Part shown: in pieces, positions 47,601 to 58,421 of the stretch
Numbering within the stretch: position 1 is the first letter of the stretch
How the letters are laid out: each line of letters opens with the position of its first letter
Origin: Oscheius dolichura
Taxonomy: Eukaryota > Nematoda > Chromadorea > Rhabditida > Rhabditidae
DNA length: 64,000 nt
Assembly (NCBI GenBank): GCA_932521035.1
Contig: OW051493.1
Coordinates: forward strand, 9,074,001-9,138,000
Direction: 5' to 3'
Translations under genes and position numbers: made by a program
The notes under the pieces: generated by a model
Seen by the model: the letters and a program-made list of their open reading frames with translations, nothing else
Databases searched by the model: none
Told to the model about the DNA's origin: nothing

Positions 47601-48877
47601 CTTACCGGGAGCTCTTTCCTGCTCATATCTTCCGGATCTTCGGGAATTGGGAAGAATTGCTTCTGGCTTTGGAGGGACAGCTCGATGGCTCTGAAAACGG
47701 AGAGGAATTACTGTAGCAACCCCTATGAAAATGTTTCCCATGCGATTTGGAGCTAGAGAGCGATTACAGGGCTTTCCGAGGGGTTCTATAGAATCCGGTT
47801 CGTTTTGATCCAAAATGTCGCCCAAATTCTTGAAATACACCTAATTTTTAACCTTGAAAACCATAGGAATAATTCTATTAATCTAAATCTGAAGTAAAAG
47901 GCCCTGGAGCGAAATTTTGACCATAACGAACAGCGAAAGGTATGTTCGGCCCTGGAAGCCGGTAGAATACGGTAATTCTATTTTTTTTTCTCTAGAAAAA
48001 GATGACTTACTGTTGAAGTTCATTATGTTCCGTCGAAGAGGAAGCTGCTTCCAGATCCAGTGGCGGAGGAGGCGCTTTGGGAAATGTGGCGGCCTCTAGC
48101 TTTGGCATTCCGGAGACATCGGTCTGGGTGGGTCGTTCTGCACAGCCTTGGACCTGAAAAATATGAAGTTTATACGATTTTAGACATTAAAATGGCCTTA
48201 ATTTTAATATGTTAGCCACAAAAATGGACTGAATTGATTAAAATGGTTAGGAATTGGACAAACAGTGAGGCAACTGGAAGTTTTTTGGGTTAGAAGGGTT
48301 CTGGGCCATTTTAGACCCATTTTTCTAGAAGAATTTTTGTTTCGGATAATTTTAAAGGTCTAAAAATATAGAAAAAAGGGAAAAGAGCGTTACGCACCGG
48401 CCTGGGTTCATGGTAATCAAGCCATACCGGTCTGTTGGAGTCTTCCTCCATTTCTGCCGAGAGAAGGGCATTGACGACCTCGCTCACTGTGTCATCAGCA
48501 TTTCGGGGCTTATGCCCAGGTATTTTCTATAGATTTTAATCCATAATTTAATATAGAAATTAACCAACTCTTAATGTTTTTAAGATGAGATCATCTGGCA
48601 TGGGCATAATCTCCGCGACGCGGCGACAAATCTCCAGCTCCTGCAAACTGGGTGGTCCGGTAATCGGCGGCGGCTGAAATATTTGGCGGTTATGGAAATT
48701 GTTTAATAGTATAGAATTTACTTTAAATGATACCCGTTTATTTATAATCCTCGGGGGAGTATTCTGCGGCGGGAGGAAGTCGGCACCGTCACTACTGCTC
48801 GTCGTCATGATTGTTGTCTTCTCAGCTTCGGCTTTTTTTGAATTTGGCGGAGAATTTGATATTTCTATTACTGTCAT
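41649..48877 (-). CDS. Ubiquitin-specific protease, USP25/USP28 type
   Basis: About 22 exons on the minus strand, from MTVIEISNSPPNSKK at 48877 to NSSIINEFQ-stop at 41649, roughly 1,200 residues. An N-terminal region with a ubiquitin-interacting motif (LQQAIELSLQS, exon ending near 47605) precedes the catalytic domain. The cysteine box is VGIRNVGQTCWFNVICQ (exon 47432-47560). The histidine box is HSIIIHEGEADRGHYWTYI (exon about 45476-45726), followed by WQKFNDSGVELVTWEQV and the final SAYALCYV. The long helical C-terminal part resembles the USP25/28 tail. These enzymes remove ubiquitin from substrates in cytosol and nucleus. Two introns use AAG acceptors (before VGIRNV and before ALEHLV). An intron between about 44456 and 45254 carries a hairpin repeat and two diverged blocks of about 180 bp. 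The gene shares a 324 bp divergent promoter with eIF3L. Confidence 0.92.
44978..45156. repeat. Hairpin element with 37-bp arms in USP intron
   Basis: Arms tatagtctgtcaagaaaaaa... (44978-45015) and the exact complement ending ttcttgacagactata (45118-45156) enclose about 100 bp. The arms look identical, which suggests recent origin. Confidence 0.8.
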
Positions 48878-49201
48878 CCCACCGTATCTATAAAAAAAAT
48901 AAAGAAATGATTAAAAATAGAAGCAAAAAGAGAAAGCGAAAGGGGCAAAAGTTCGTGATCTGCGTCATTTTGCGAGTCGGCAAGATGCCAATACGCAAGA
49001 GGGCGTCGGGTTACGTATCTGCTAAAATCACGTATGCAATTTTGACTCTGACGTCGCCGAGCAGCAGTTGCATTTGAAGTGAACGGTCAGCATTGGCTTT
49101 TTCCTAGTTCTCTATTGATTTTTTCCCATTTTTTTGGATCTTGTCATTTTTAATCAAATTAACCCTTTAATTTCTTCCGTTTTAATGTAAAATTTATAGA
49201 A
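48878..49201. promoter_or_regulatory. Divergent promoter region (USP / eIF3L)
   Basis: 324 bp separate two head-to-head start codons. No coding evidence; regulatory role is inferred from position. Confidence 0.45.
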
Positions 49202-52200
49202 ATGGCTCGTCGAGCTGACTACGAACCGCACACCGGCGATCCGGAACAGGATTTGGCCTATGAGAGGGAGAAGAGACGCGCCCTGACGGAGGACGAGGTC
49301 CCAACTGAAGTCCACGACTTTCTGACCTATTTTGCCCGGATGATTGACGAGGAAAACGTCCCGGAGATTTATTCTCTCTATGATCAAGCCTTCCCCGAGC
49401 TCACGGAAAAGTAGGACCATATAAATTTGGAATTATACCGGGATTTTTAGGTACTATCGCGAGAGAATGTGGCCAAATGAAGAAATCGTCGAACAGATTG
49501 TCGGTTCGTGGCGGGACCCCAGCATTTTTAATAAAAATGGCTTTCAGATAATAAAATGTTCCTGATCTTGTATAAGGAGCTGTATTACCGTCAACTGTAC
49601 GCCAGGAACCAGAGAGGCCCCCACCTGACCCATCGCTACGAGTCAAACATCAACTATCACGATTTCTTCGCCGAGATTCTCAGCAGCCCGGAACCGTATG
49701 CCCTCTCGCTGCCGAATGTTTGGCTCTGGGATATTATCGACGAGTTCGTCTATCAGGTAATTTTATCGTGGTCTTGAAGGGAAAAAAAAGGAATTGAAGG
49801 GAAATTGAACGGGAACGGAAATCTTGAAATCTCCCGGTCTTTAGAGGACATTAGGAGCTTCCCCTCATAAGAGAAACGTTGATTCCCGGCCAAATATCGA
49901 TTTTTGGAGGTTTTTATGTTTTCCATTCCAAGGTGGGATTACCATATCCCCATTTCCATGGCCTAAAACGTTTATTACAACAAATTCCAGCCTACTACAG
50001 AGTTTGGAATTGAACTCGTGCCCGAGAATTGAAGGCGCGCAGTTTGGGAACCCTAATTCCTCATTCTAGGCCATTACGATATAAAATTTATCCGGAAAAG
50101 CTCCTTAGGATCTCGGGAATACGGTCAGAAATGTTGGTAATCGAATAAAAATAAAAACCCCTCAAAAAAATCCCGTTTAGCCCGTTTCCAAATGGCTATC
50201 CACAGCTAAGAAATGGGCGCCTTCGCTACGAGACCCGTTGGGCAAAATTCCATATTTTTCCAGTAATCTCGAATCACCCGGCTATAATTTAAATATCTGC
50301 TAGTGTATTACTCGCAACCCCCAGAATTTTTCTGTGGGAAATTGACCATAACCGGAGTTATTTCCCTCGTGGTTCCAAAAATCCTTTTCCAGACCTCTCT
50401 GGGTCATATTTCGACTATCTTAATCGTTAAAAAATATGGATTTTCCAGTTCCAATCATACTGCCTGTACAAGGCGAATCCGGGAAAGAGAACCGCGGAAG
50501 AGAATGCGGACTTGGTCCATTGTGAAGAGAATCAGAACACTTGGAATATCTACCCCGTTCTGAATATCCTCTATTCCCTCATCTCCAAGTCCCAGATCGT
50601 TGAACAGCTCCAAGCCATTCGGGAGAGAAGTAGTATACAATATTTGCCACTTTTCTACTCAAGACCTTTTAGCCAATCCGGATCAAGTGAGCGACGAGTT
50701 CGGACAGTCCGACCTCTACTTCAAGCTGGGCTATTTCTCGTTGATCGGTCTCCTCAGGACCCACGTTCTTCTCGGGGACTATAATCAGGCTTTGAAGACC
50801 GTAGAACAGGTCGAAATGGATGCCAAGGGGCTGTACAATACCGTACCCTCCTGTCTGGTCACGCTTCACTACTTCGTGGGATTCAGCCACATGATGATGA
50901 GGAACTACGCTGAGGCAACGAAAATGTTCGTCAATTGTCTTCTCTTCATCCAGAGGACAAAGAGTCTCCAAGCTCAACAACAAAAGAAGAACTTCCAATA
51001 CGATGTGGTGGGTTCCTTTTTACCGTAATGCTTCAAATAGGCGCGCTACCGGAAAATTGCTCTATTATAGCATACTATACATCATTTTTTATCATTTTTC
51101 ATTATTTTTATGATCTTTATGGTGTGCCCATTGCTATAGTAAGTAAAAATAAGGAAATCCAAAAAAAAAAATAACCGGAAAATGAGGAAAATTGCTCCGC
51201 TGACCCAGATTTGGCGCGCACCTGCAAATCAGCTCTATCTGACAATCTTACTGTATTCCCTTTTTGACTAGTTTTATTATTTTTATGCTCCTTATGGTCT
51301 TGTTAGCATTATAGTAAGAAAAATTAGGAAAAAGATCTGAAAATTGCTAAAAAAAATGGGATGAATTGTGAATATTTGCGCGCTGTTCAATGAAGCGCGC
51401 ATACCCGGCGCGTTTTCGAGAATTTTGACTGAATTACCGGGGTTATGGCAGCTTTTTTTTCATACAGTAATTTAGATCGGCAAAACCTACGACCAATTAT
51501 TCTATCTTCTGGCCATTTGCCTGTCTGTCCAGCCCCAAAGAATTGACGAGACTGTCTCGATCCAATTGGCAGAGCGTTGTGGAGAAAGGATGACCCGTAT
51601 GGGCAATGGAGACATCGACGAATTCAAATCTACCTTTGGATTGGGGTAGGAAATTGATTTTTAAGTTTATTTTTGCGTTTTTAGATGCCCCAAATTCCTG
51701 TCCCCCACGACAGCTGCCTATGACGGACCGAACCAGGCAAAGGAGCCGCTCCTTCGTCAATCTCAGTGTTTCCTGGAGGGAATCCAGTCCCAGATCGCTT
51801 TGCCCATCCTTCGTGGCTATCTGAAACTGTATACCTCGCTGGAAATTAAGAAATTGGCCTCTTTGATGGATATCAATGAAGAGTCTTATGACTCTTTCTT
51901 GGGGAAACTGCTCTCCTACAAGGTAGGCCAGTTCTAAGTGCTCCCACACCCGTAGAAACTCGGCAGCAGCTCGATGTGGAACCCGAAATACTAAGGAATC
52001 TACTGTCGAGAGTTTACGGGTGAGGGGGCGCGGACCGGGACCAAATCTAGGTAGTGAAGCCTATTATTGGGAATCCCAAGCCAGTTTTGAGCTTTCTGAA
52101 AAGAATAGGAACTGTAGAACAGTTGCAGTATGCCAAATATAGTAGATTCCTACAGCGAAAAGGGCAAAATTGCCGCGATTCCGCCAAAACTGAAACTCAG

Positions 52201-52482
52201 TTCCGCGTCCATTGACTCCCGCCATTCCAGATGATTGTCAACCAACTGGGCAAGGATTCGAACACGGCTCCGGGAGATGATGACGAACCGAACACGGACA
52301 TTGATTTCTACGTCGACCGGGATATGATCCACATCGCCGACACGAAAGTCGCCCGCCGTGTCGGTGAACACTTCATCCGCCATATACAGAAACTCAACGA
52401 AGTTCAACAGGTCATTTTAGACTTTTTTCGGGTATAAAATTGAGATTTTTAGATGCTGAAACGAATCGACACCAAGCCCTGA
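49202..52482 (+). CDS. eif-3.L: Eukaryotic translation initiation factor 3 subunit L
   Basis: Nine exons (49202-49410, 49451-49503, 49548-49756, 50449-50629, 50664-51007, 51476-51645, 51685-51922, 52231-52410, 52453-52482) sum to 1614 nt, giving 537 residues, about the family length. It begins MARRADYEPHTGDPEQD, contains the conserved YKELYYRQLYAR and NQNTWNIYPVLNILYSLISK blocks and LLRTHVLLGDYNQALKTV. It ends in a PCI domain (LASLMDINEESYDSFLGKLL, then the acidic exon at 52231). eIF3L is a PCI subunit of the eIF3 complex that promotes 43S preinitiation complex assembly on the 40S ribosome. The exon at 50664 uses an AAG acceptor (ctcaag). The intron at 51923-52230 carries a hairpin element. 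The 52231 exon with flanking intron is copied at 57800-58105. Confidence 0.96.
51945..52023. repeat. Fold-back element, TGCACCCG hairpin family, copy 6
   Basis: Arms cacacccgtagaaactcgg and (complement side) cgagagtttacgggtg around a short loop, within an eIF3L intron. Diverged from the well-preserved copies. It lies left of the duplicated segment. Confidence 0.6.
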
Positions 52483-53266
52483 GCTCGTAAACTCCTCCAT
52501 TTGAGTGCTATTTAATCCTGCTTCCTAGTAGTAATCTTCCCTTTTGTTGTTTGTTTTTTCTCTGGTCAGTTTCACGGACTTCTCTCTTTGTTTCAGACTC
52601 TACTTGATGGGGGTTAATGTTGTTAATTATATTGGATTTTTTCTATTTATAAGGTAAATAAATTATTCTGTAGTACTGTAAACATACCCTTTTCCTGGGA
52701 AGAAATTGGAGAACTCCGTCATTTTCGGCGATTGCCACTCCTCACCAACCTCACCAAATGCTCGTCCAGTTCGATTAATTCGAGCTTGGTTATTTTTTGT
52801 ACACCTATTTAGTTCAGAATTTTATGGCGAACAAGCTGGGATAGGTTATATTCCATATGCTGGGGGTATCACCCAAACTAGCAATTTTTGGGTGAAAATA
52901 GGAAAATACGTTTTTGCAGATATATATCAACGATTTCTTACTCTCAGGGAATATAACATATACCATCTTGTTCGTCATAAAATTCTGAACTAGATAGCAG
53001 TGAAAAAAATAAGCAAGGTCCGATTAGAACGGAGCGAGCATTTAGTGACGTTTGTGAGTTGGTGAGCAGTCGCATTCACAGCTTCAAAGATTTTTTGGGG
53101 ATTTCTTTTATTCGAACATATCCGCTAAAGCCGGTTGATTCTTTGAAGAAGCAGCTAGGAAGTGATCCGCCACACCGCTTGAGATTATCCGGGATCATAG
53201 CAGAAGCCCGCTCCCGATAAGGCTATGTTCGTCCATTTTTCGTCCTTCCGAAACCAGCTAAACGTC
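52483..53266. other. Interval between eIF3L and lectin 4
   Basis: Holds the eIF3L 3' flank with TAAATAAATT near 52655 and a fold-back element (52810-52992). The lectin's presumed promoter follows. No exon is seen. Confidence 0.45.
52810..52992. repeat. Fold-back element with 44-bp arms
   Basis: Left arm tagttcagaattttatggcg... (52810-52853) matches the complement of the right arm ending cataaaattctgaacta (52949-52992) with few mismatches. In duplication copy 2 only the right arm remains (58106-58147). Confidence 0.8.
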
Positions 53267-54235
53267 ATGATATTTTCCATTTTGCTACTGTTTTCCCCGA
53301 CAGTTTTCGGTTGTATAAGCACCGTAACCCGTAAGTATGCCTTTTGATGTTATAAGAGATGAAATGGCAGCTGATGGCCTCCCTGGCAGTCCGGGGATAA
53401 CCGGAACTACGCTTCCCTCCATAATTTCCACGACTATCCCCTCCATGCCAGCCACGACGACAACCCGTAAACTTCTTCTTCGAATCTTTGTAGAAGATCT
53501 TTCAGCCGTTTGTCTACCTGGCTGGGTGTTCTTTGCCGGGTCGGGTTTCTGTTACTTTCTCGGAGCGAACTTCGGCCTGACCGTCACCGAATCCAGACAA
53601 TACTGTATCGACCAAGGAGGGGATCTGGCCTCAATCCATAGCGACGCAGAGAATACCTTTGTCACCTGTGCGTGAGCGTCTACTCGAACCTTCTTATAGT
53701 CCATTTCTAACGGATATTCCTCGGAAAAACCTCTCCGCTACGGGGCCAGGAATCTTTCTAACATAGTCCCGTAACGGAGACGCCCCGCCAAATTTGAATC
53801 CATGGAATATCCGTTGGAAATGGACTATATAAAAGAGAACGTTCAGCCCTGACGCCCCCCGGTCTGCCTGGCCAACGGTAAGTCATTTCTCGAGAGGAAG
53901 ACAACTCTTGTTTAGAGTATCCATTGGAGTGTCCAGAATTGGAATCGGGAATACAAACGATAACTTTGTCAACTTCGATGGCACACCGGTGGGTTGATTC
54001 CTTTGCCGACGAACGTCAATTCAGCTGGACTACACCAACTGGGCCGTAGACAAGCCGGAGAATAGTAACGGCGATCAGTATTGTGTCGCAGTAAGGCGAA
54101 CGAGAGGCGTCGTATAGAATGTTTCAGCTTGCCTCGGACACGCTGCCGGGAGGAGGGGCGAATCGGGGAGAGTGGAACGACTTCGCCTGTTTCGCAATTC
54201 ACACGTACTTCGTCTGTAAGAATCCCAGACTCTAG
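53267..54235 (+). CDS. C-type lectin domain secreted protein 4 (duplication copy 1)
   Basis: Six exons (53267-53330, 53371-53466, 53506-53671, 53916-53988, 54025-54090, 54128-54235) give 190 residues. MIFSILLLFSPTVFGC is a signal peptide; an in-frame ATG at 53225 would add 14 residues and spoil it. A Thr/Ser/Pro linker precedes the lectin domain: VCLPGWVFFAGSGFCYF, SRQYCIDQGGDLASIHSD, DYTNWAVDKPENSNGDQYC, GEWNDFACF and VCKNPRL. KPEN and WND resemble the calcium/sugar-binding motifs of active lectins, unlike lectins 1 and 2. The donor of exon 3 is GC|GTGAGC (53672), chosen for phase. Intron 3 holds a hairpin element. Near twin of the gene at 58422. Confidence 0.88.
53694..53829. repeat. Hairpin element in lectin 4 intron 3
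   Basis: Arms tatagtccatttctaacgga and tccgttggaaatggactata, with an inner pair around ccgctacgggg/cccgtaacgg. The same element sits at the same place in the twin gene (58849-58984), so it predates the duplication. Confidence 0.8.
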
Positions 54236-55046
54236 GCTCGAGTAGAAACAATAAGAACAAGATACTGCTTTATTGTCTTATTTATTAACAGCAATGTATC
54301 TTCTCAAGTTCTCTTAAAAATTCCGGCCCCGCCCGGCGATATCCCTACTCCCCCATGGAGATCCCGTTCTTCTGACGCTATTTCCGCCTTCCTAAAATAG
54401 GTCACTGTCGAGTTGCTCTTCCGGGCACCTTCTAGTCAGCTGTCCCTTGATAAAGTCCACAGGGGGTTGATCTTATAGTCTTTGTACCGCTTGAACCCCG
54501 ACCACTGGGCCGTTCACTCACTCAGGGCGATATCAATGATGGACGACTGCTCGATGGGGTTAGCTCTTTCCCTGTGGGAAACCGACTATAAATAGGCCTA
54601 GATTCCCATAGTGACTGAATAATTTAAAGGTCTACAGCTTCGGGAAAGGTTCAAAGACTCCAAAAGGTGATATCCATCGATAGCGACAAGCCGGCCGATC
54701 AAAAACCCTGTCTCAATGACAAAACCGGTGTGTTCACTTCGTCAGCCTCTTTCGGTATTGATGTATTTTCAAAACATAGCACAAAACCACAAAACAGCCA
54801 TGTTTTTCCTGCCTGGTCGTATGGTAGTGGGGGAGTCCGGCCCCGGACGAATGGTCTCGCCCGGTTTATGAGACCGGACGAATGGTCTCACCCCTCTTAT
54901 ATGACCAGGAGAATGACCTCTTTTGCTATTGGGCTGATTCTACTAATATGGTTTATTTTTGTTCCCTTTTCAACTATTCTTGACAGGTGTTTTTGTGAAA
55001 TATTTATTTCATAGTTTTCTGATTCACTGTCTTTGTATATCACTAT
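54236..55046. other. Interval between lectin 4 and MULE gene
   Basis: The first part (to about 54838) is duplicated downstream. On the minus strand it carries coding-like scraps such as VDFIKGQLTRRCPEEQLDSD and NPIEQSSIIDIALS, remnants of the gene better preserved at 59540-61250. The remainder has a short repeated accggacgaatggtctc motif. Confidence 0.45.
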
Positions 55047-57777
55047 TCATCTTCGTTTTCTTGTAACAAAAACCGACATCCGGTCCAGATAATCCAAAAT
55101 ATCTTGCTCAGGCACGTCTCCTCCACATGAATCTATGTGATCTTGGAATTGTGCCATTTCCGCTGCTACTTGACTGCGCCTTGTCTCATCTTCGGGACGA
55201 AGTTCAAGCCCAACTGAGTTTCGGAGCTCAAAGTATTTTTGTAGTTGGATGGTATTCAGTATTCGAAGGGAATCGGCCAAAGCCGGATGCTTTACTCCAT
55301 TGAGCAATGTGTATAATACACTAAAAGTTTGAATTCATATGGGATGGTAATGCTAATACCTATGGAATGATTCGGCGCTGTTACTGGTTCGATGTTCATT
55401 TTGTCCATATTTGTTCCACATATCTTGAAAAGGCTCCTTACGCCATGTATTTTCAAAGTATTCCAGGACTCTGTCACATTGAGCTCTTGCTGCATGTTTT
55501 CTCCCTACAGGATTGGCCAGTATTCCACTGTTATCAATGAGATTCTAAATTGTTTTCATAGGGTGAAAGGAAAGAAACAAACAGGAGGAAGGAATGTGAG
55601 AGCAAGCATCCTATCTCTCCAATCTCGAATCTCTTTGTATTTATGGAGAAACGGTGTCAGGCCTTCTTCCGTAATTCTCCTGTTTATCGCCATGGCGAAG
55701 TGAAAGCTGCATCCCTGTACATTGGCTCCTCCAAAAACCTAAAATGGTTAGTTTTTGAATTTTTGAAAACGCTTACTTGACGGATACCTCCAATAGCTCC
55801 TCGTTCGAAGTCCACTACAAATGTCAGGTCTTTAATTTGACAGTTGTAGTCGTTCAGCACTTTTCGGAGCACGTCGAACAGATACGTATAGGATACTTTC
55901 TTTGCATCTTTCAAATAACTGTGTAGTAGAGGGACAGCTTGGCCAAGCTGTGTTATTCCATGAATTGTGTACAGTTGGCCATTGTCTCCCGCATCATGCG
56001 GCTGTATCCGATGACATCCGTCGGAGATAATATGGGTGATTCCTGCAATTCGAAATGGGGCCAAAAAAAACAAACATACCTTGTTGAACGACCAATTCAA
56101 TAAGGGGCCTTGTGAAACAAACAATAAGATCTTCTTCTGTGTGTATTTGCACAAATCTTTCTTGTGGATCACTCGGAATATAACTTATCTGCAGTTGTGG
56201 CTGAAAATCAAATTGTAACAGTGGGTTTCTGTTTAACTTGCATCAATAAATCTCATAGTTGTAGACTTGTTTTTATTGGCATTAGTTGCCCTGGAGAGGG
56301 TCCTTCTCACCTTTTTTTTGTGGCACTTTACAGCATCTCCAACTTTTTGTAGCTCTGTGACAGCTAAATACACCGAATATATGAACTGGAAGTAACCCAC
56401 ATTTGGTTGGATCGCTCGTAAGAGCTCGCAGCATTGATCCATGTGCCACCAGAGGCGCTATCCGTATTTGTGAGTCCCTTAGCTTTTGCGTAGTTTCGTA
56501 CAGTCCTCTTGTAGCTACTTCGCTTGCATAACTTAGGGGGCTACAGGCAGCTACGTGGCGGGAATCCAGAGGGTTCTCCATAAATGTGTCCCCGCTAACC
56601 TAAAATTTTAGTTTTCTTCAATTTCGTAAACCAAACCTTGAATTTTAACTGTGCCTTCGTTCTGCTTCTACAGGTGACACAGATATAGCCCGTTTTAGTT
56701 TTCGGGGCGAACGTCTGGCATGTATCTTCGTCGATACTAAAATAAATATTGACGTGAAATTCGACTTGTTTACCGGAATACTAAGACAGTTCCACGTTGC
56801 TTCGAGCGCATGCGTATCCCAGGCCAACATTTAGCAGAACCCACGGTTTCCCTTTCCTCTAGCCTCTGAACTTCTTCTCCATCGGTCACCTGTTCAGATC
56901 CAGCTCGTTCCTCTCGTTGATAGCCTTCTACCACATCTTGTTGTTGGTATTCTTCGGCAAATTCCTGTGACTGATATTCCTCGTCCAAATCCTCAAGCTG
57001 TTGCTCTTCCTCATAATCCTCTTGATATGCGATGTCGTTGGCAGTATCCAAGGCTACTCTTAAGGCTGTAGAAACATCTGTCTCTGCCGGGGTTTCCATC
57101 GAACTTCTTCTCCCAACCATTTTTCTCACATCTGGGGGCAATAAAGAAAGGAATTGTTCATCTAGACTTAATTGTGTGGATAAGTGAAGACAATTATCGT
57201 TAAACAAATCTTGCTCTCCTTCAGATTGGTCTTGACTGTCTTTCTGTTTGGATTTTGCCTTGAACTGTTCATTGGCTTCATCTTGTTTTCTGAATATCTC
57301 CGCCACTTTAGCCTATAAAAAATATGCGACGTATCCTGCCAAAAATTACCGTATTTTGGATTAAATCGCTGTCCTGTTTCTGACGTAGAGCTTGCAATTG
57401 ATCCATTGTCGGAATCTCCTCGGCTTGATCGCATTCCTCTTCAGAATCTGGCAATGGTTCGCGGTTTCTCCTAATTATAGTTGTTCCTTGTTTGAAGTAA
57501 TTAAAAGCTTGAACTGTGGGAAATGCCCGACTCCTTCTCGCTCTTGGTTTCTTCCTCGTTTGTTGACCCTGCGCCTCTTCTTGTTGGTCGGATAGCCGAG
57601 GGCGACATTTTTTTGGCCGAGTAAGCCTGGATTTATTTTTGATAATTGATGATGGGCGTTCGCAGCCTTCCTAAAAGTGATTGCGCGTCGCCCGGATCAG
57701 TATGCTCTTCGCCAGTATTGTGGTAAACTCGCTCCGCTGCTAATGTTAAAGGACTGGCTTCTATTTCAGAATCTTGC
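55047..57777 (-). CDS. MULE transposase-domain protein with FLYWCH-like zinc finger
   Basis: A chain of phase-compatible exons on the minus strand ends in MSVFVTRKRR at 55047. The order is a charged N-terminal part (DSEIEASPLTLAAERVYH, then RLTRPKKCRPRLSDQQ), a long Glu/Gln/Tyr-rich exon (about 56770-57315), a Cys-rich finger (CQTF, YICVTCRSR, DSRHVAACS), and then a MULE-type DDE domain: ITHIISDGCHRI, FVVDFERGAIGGIRQ and VQGCSFHFAMAINRR. Beyond it come LEYFENTWRKEPFQDMW, YGQNEHRTSNSAESFHS and GVKHPALADSLRIL. These are the catalytic aspartates, the C-x2-H motif and the usual helical tail of Mutator-like transposases. No stop interrupts the models I built; the exon around 56250-56600 is the least certain. 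One intron appears to use a GC donor (GGAAG|GCTGCG near 57668). The upstream end abuts duplication copy 2 at 57800, so the 5' end may be truncated. It could be a live element, a dead one or a domesticated gene. Confidence 0.8.
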
Positions 57778-57799
57778 CTACAAAACGTTGGATAATATA

Positions 57800-58105
57800 T
57801 ATGCCAAATATAGTAGATTCCTACAGCGAAAAGGGCAAAATTGCCGCGATTCCGCCAAAACTGAAACTCAGTTCCGCGTCCATTGACTCCCGCCATTCCA
57901 GATGATTGTCAACCAACTGGGCAAGGATTCGAACACGGCTCCGGGAGATGATGACGAACCGAACACGGACATTGATTTCTACGTCGACCGGGATATGATC
58001 CACATTGCCGACACGAAAGTCGCCCGCCGTGTCGGGGAGCACTTCATCCGCCATATACAGAAACTCAACGAAGTTCAACAGGTCATTTTAGACTTTTTTG
58101 GGGTA
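57800..58105 (+). pseudogene. eIF3L exon-8 fragment
   Basis: A copy of part of the eIF3L penultimate intron and its 180-nt PCI-end exon (MIVNQLGKDSNTAPGDDD...NEVQQ), with the acceptor and donor retained. Upstream and final exons are absent, so it cannot make eIF3L. It differs from the parent exon at three positions, all silent (ATC/ATT, GGT/GGG, GAA/GAG). Confidence 0.9.
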
Positions 58106-58421
58106 ATATAACATATACCATCTTGTTCGTCATAAAATTCTGAACTAGATAGCAGTGAAAAAAATAAGCAAGGTCCGATTAGAAGGGAGCGAGCATTTAG
58201 TGACGTTTGTGAGTTGGTGAGCAGTCGCATTCACAGTTTCAAAGATCTTTTGGGGATTTCTTTTATTCGAACATATCCGCTAAAGCCGGTTGATTCTTTG
58301 AAGAAGCAGCTAGGAAGTGATCCGCCACACCGCTTGAGATTATCCGGGATCATAGCAGAAGCCCGCTCCCGATAAGGCTATGTTCGTCCATTTTTCGTCC
58401 TTCCGAAACCAGCTAAACGTC

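Larger units (their letters stand above)
52125..54838. repeat. Segmental duplication, copy 1
   Basis: Direct repeat of the block beginning near 57800. Similarity starts at atgccaaatatagtagattc in the eIF3L intron. It covers eIF3L exon 8, the lectin gene at 53267 and its 3' flank, and ends at atggtagtgggggag. Compared with copy 2 it has about 515 extra bases (about 52437-52951) and lacks 1.28 kb at about 54555. Confidence 0.9.

Noticed and set aside
53969-54260. Minus-strand frames opposite lectin 4 and its twin (NCETGEVVPLSP...)
   Set aside because: Antisense shadows of the lectin's last exons; they change with every replacement in the sense protein and have no splice signals.
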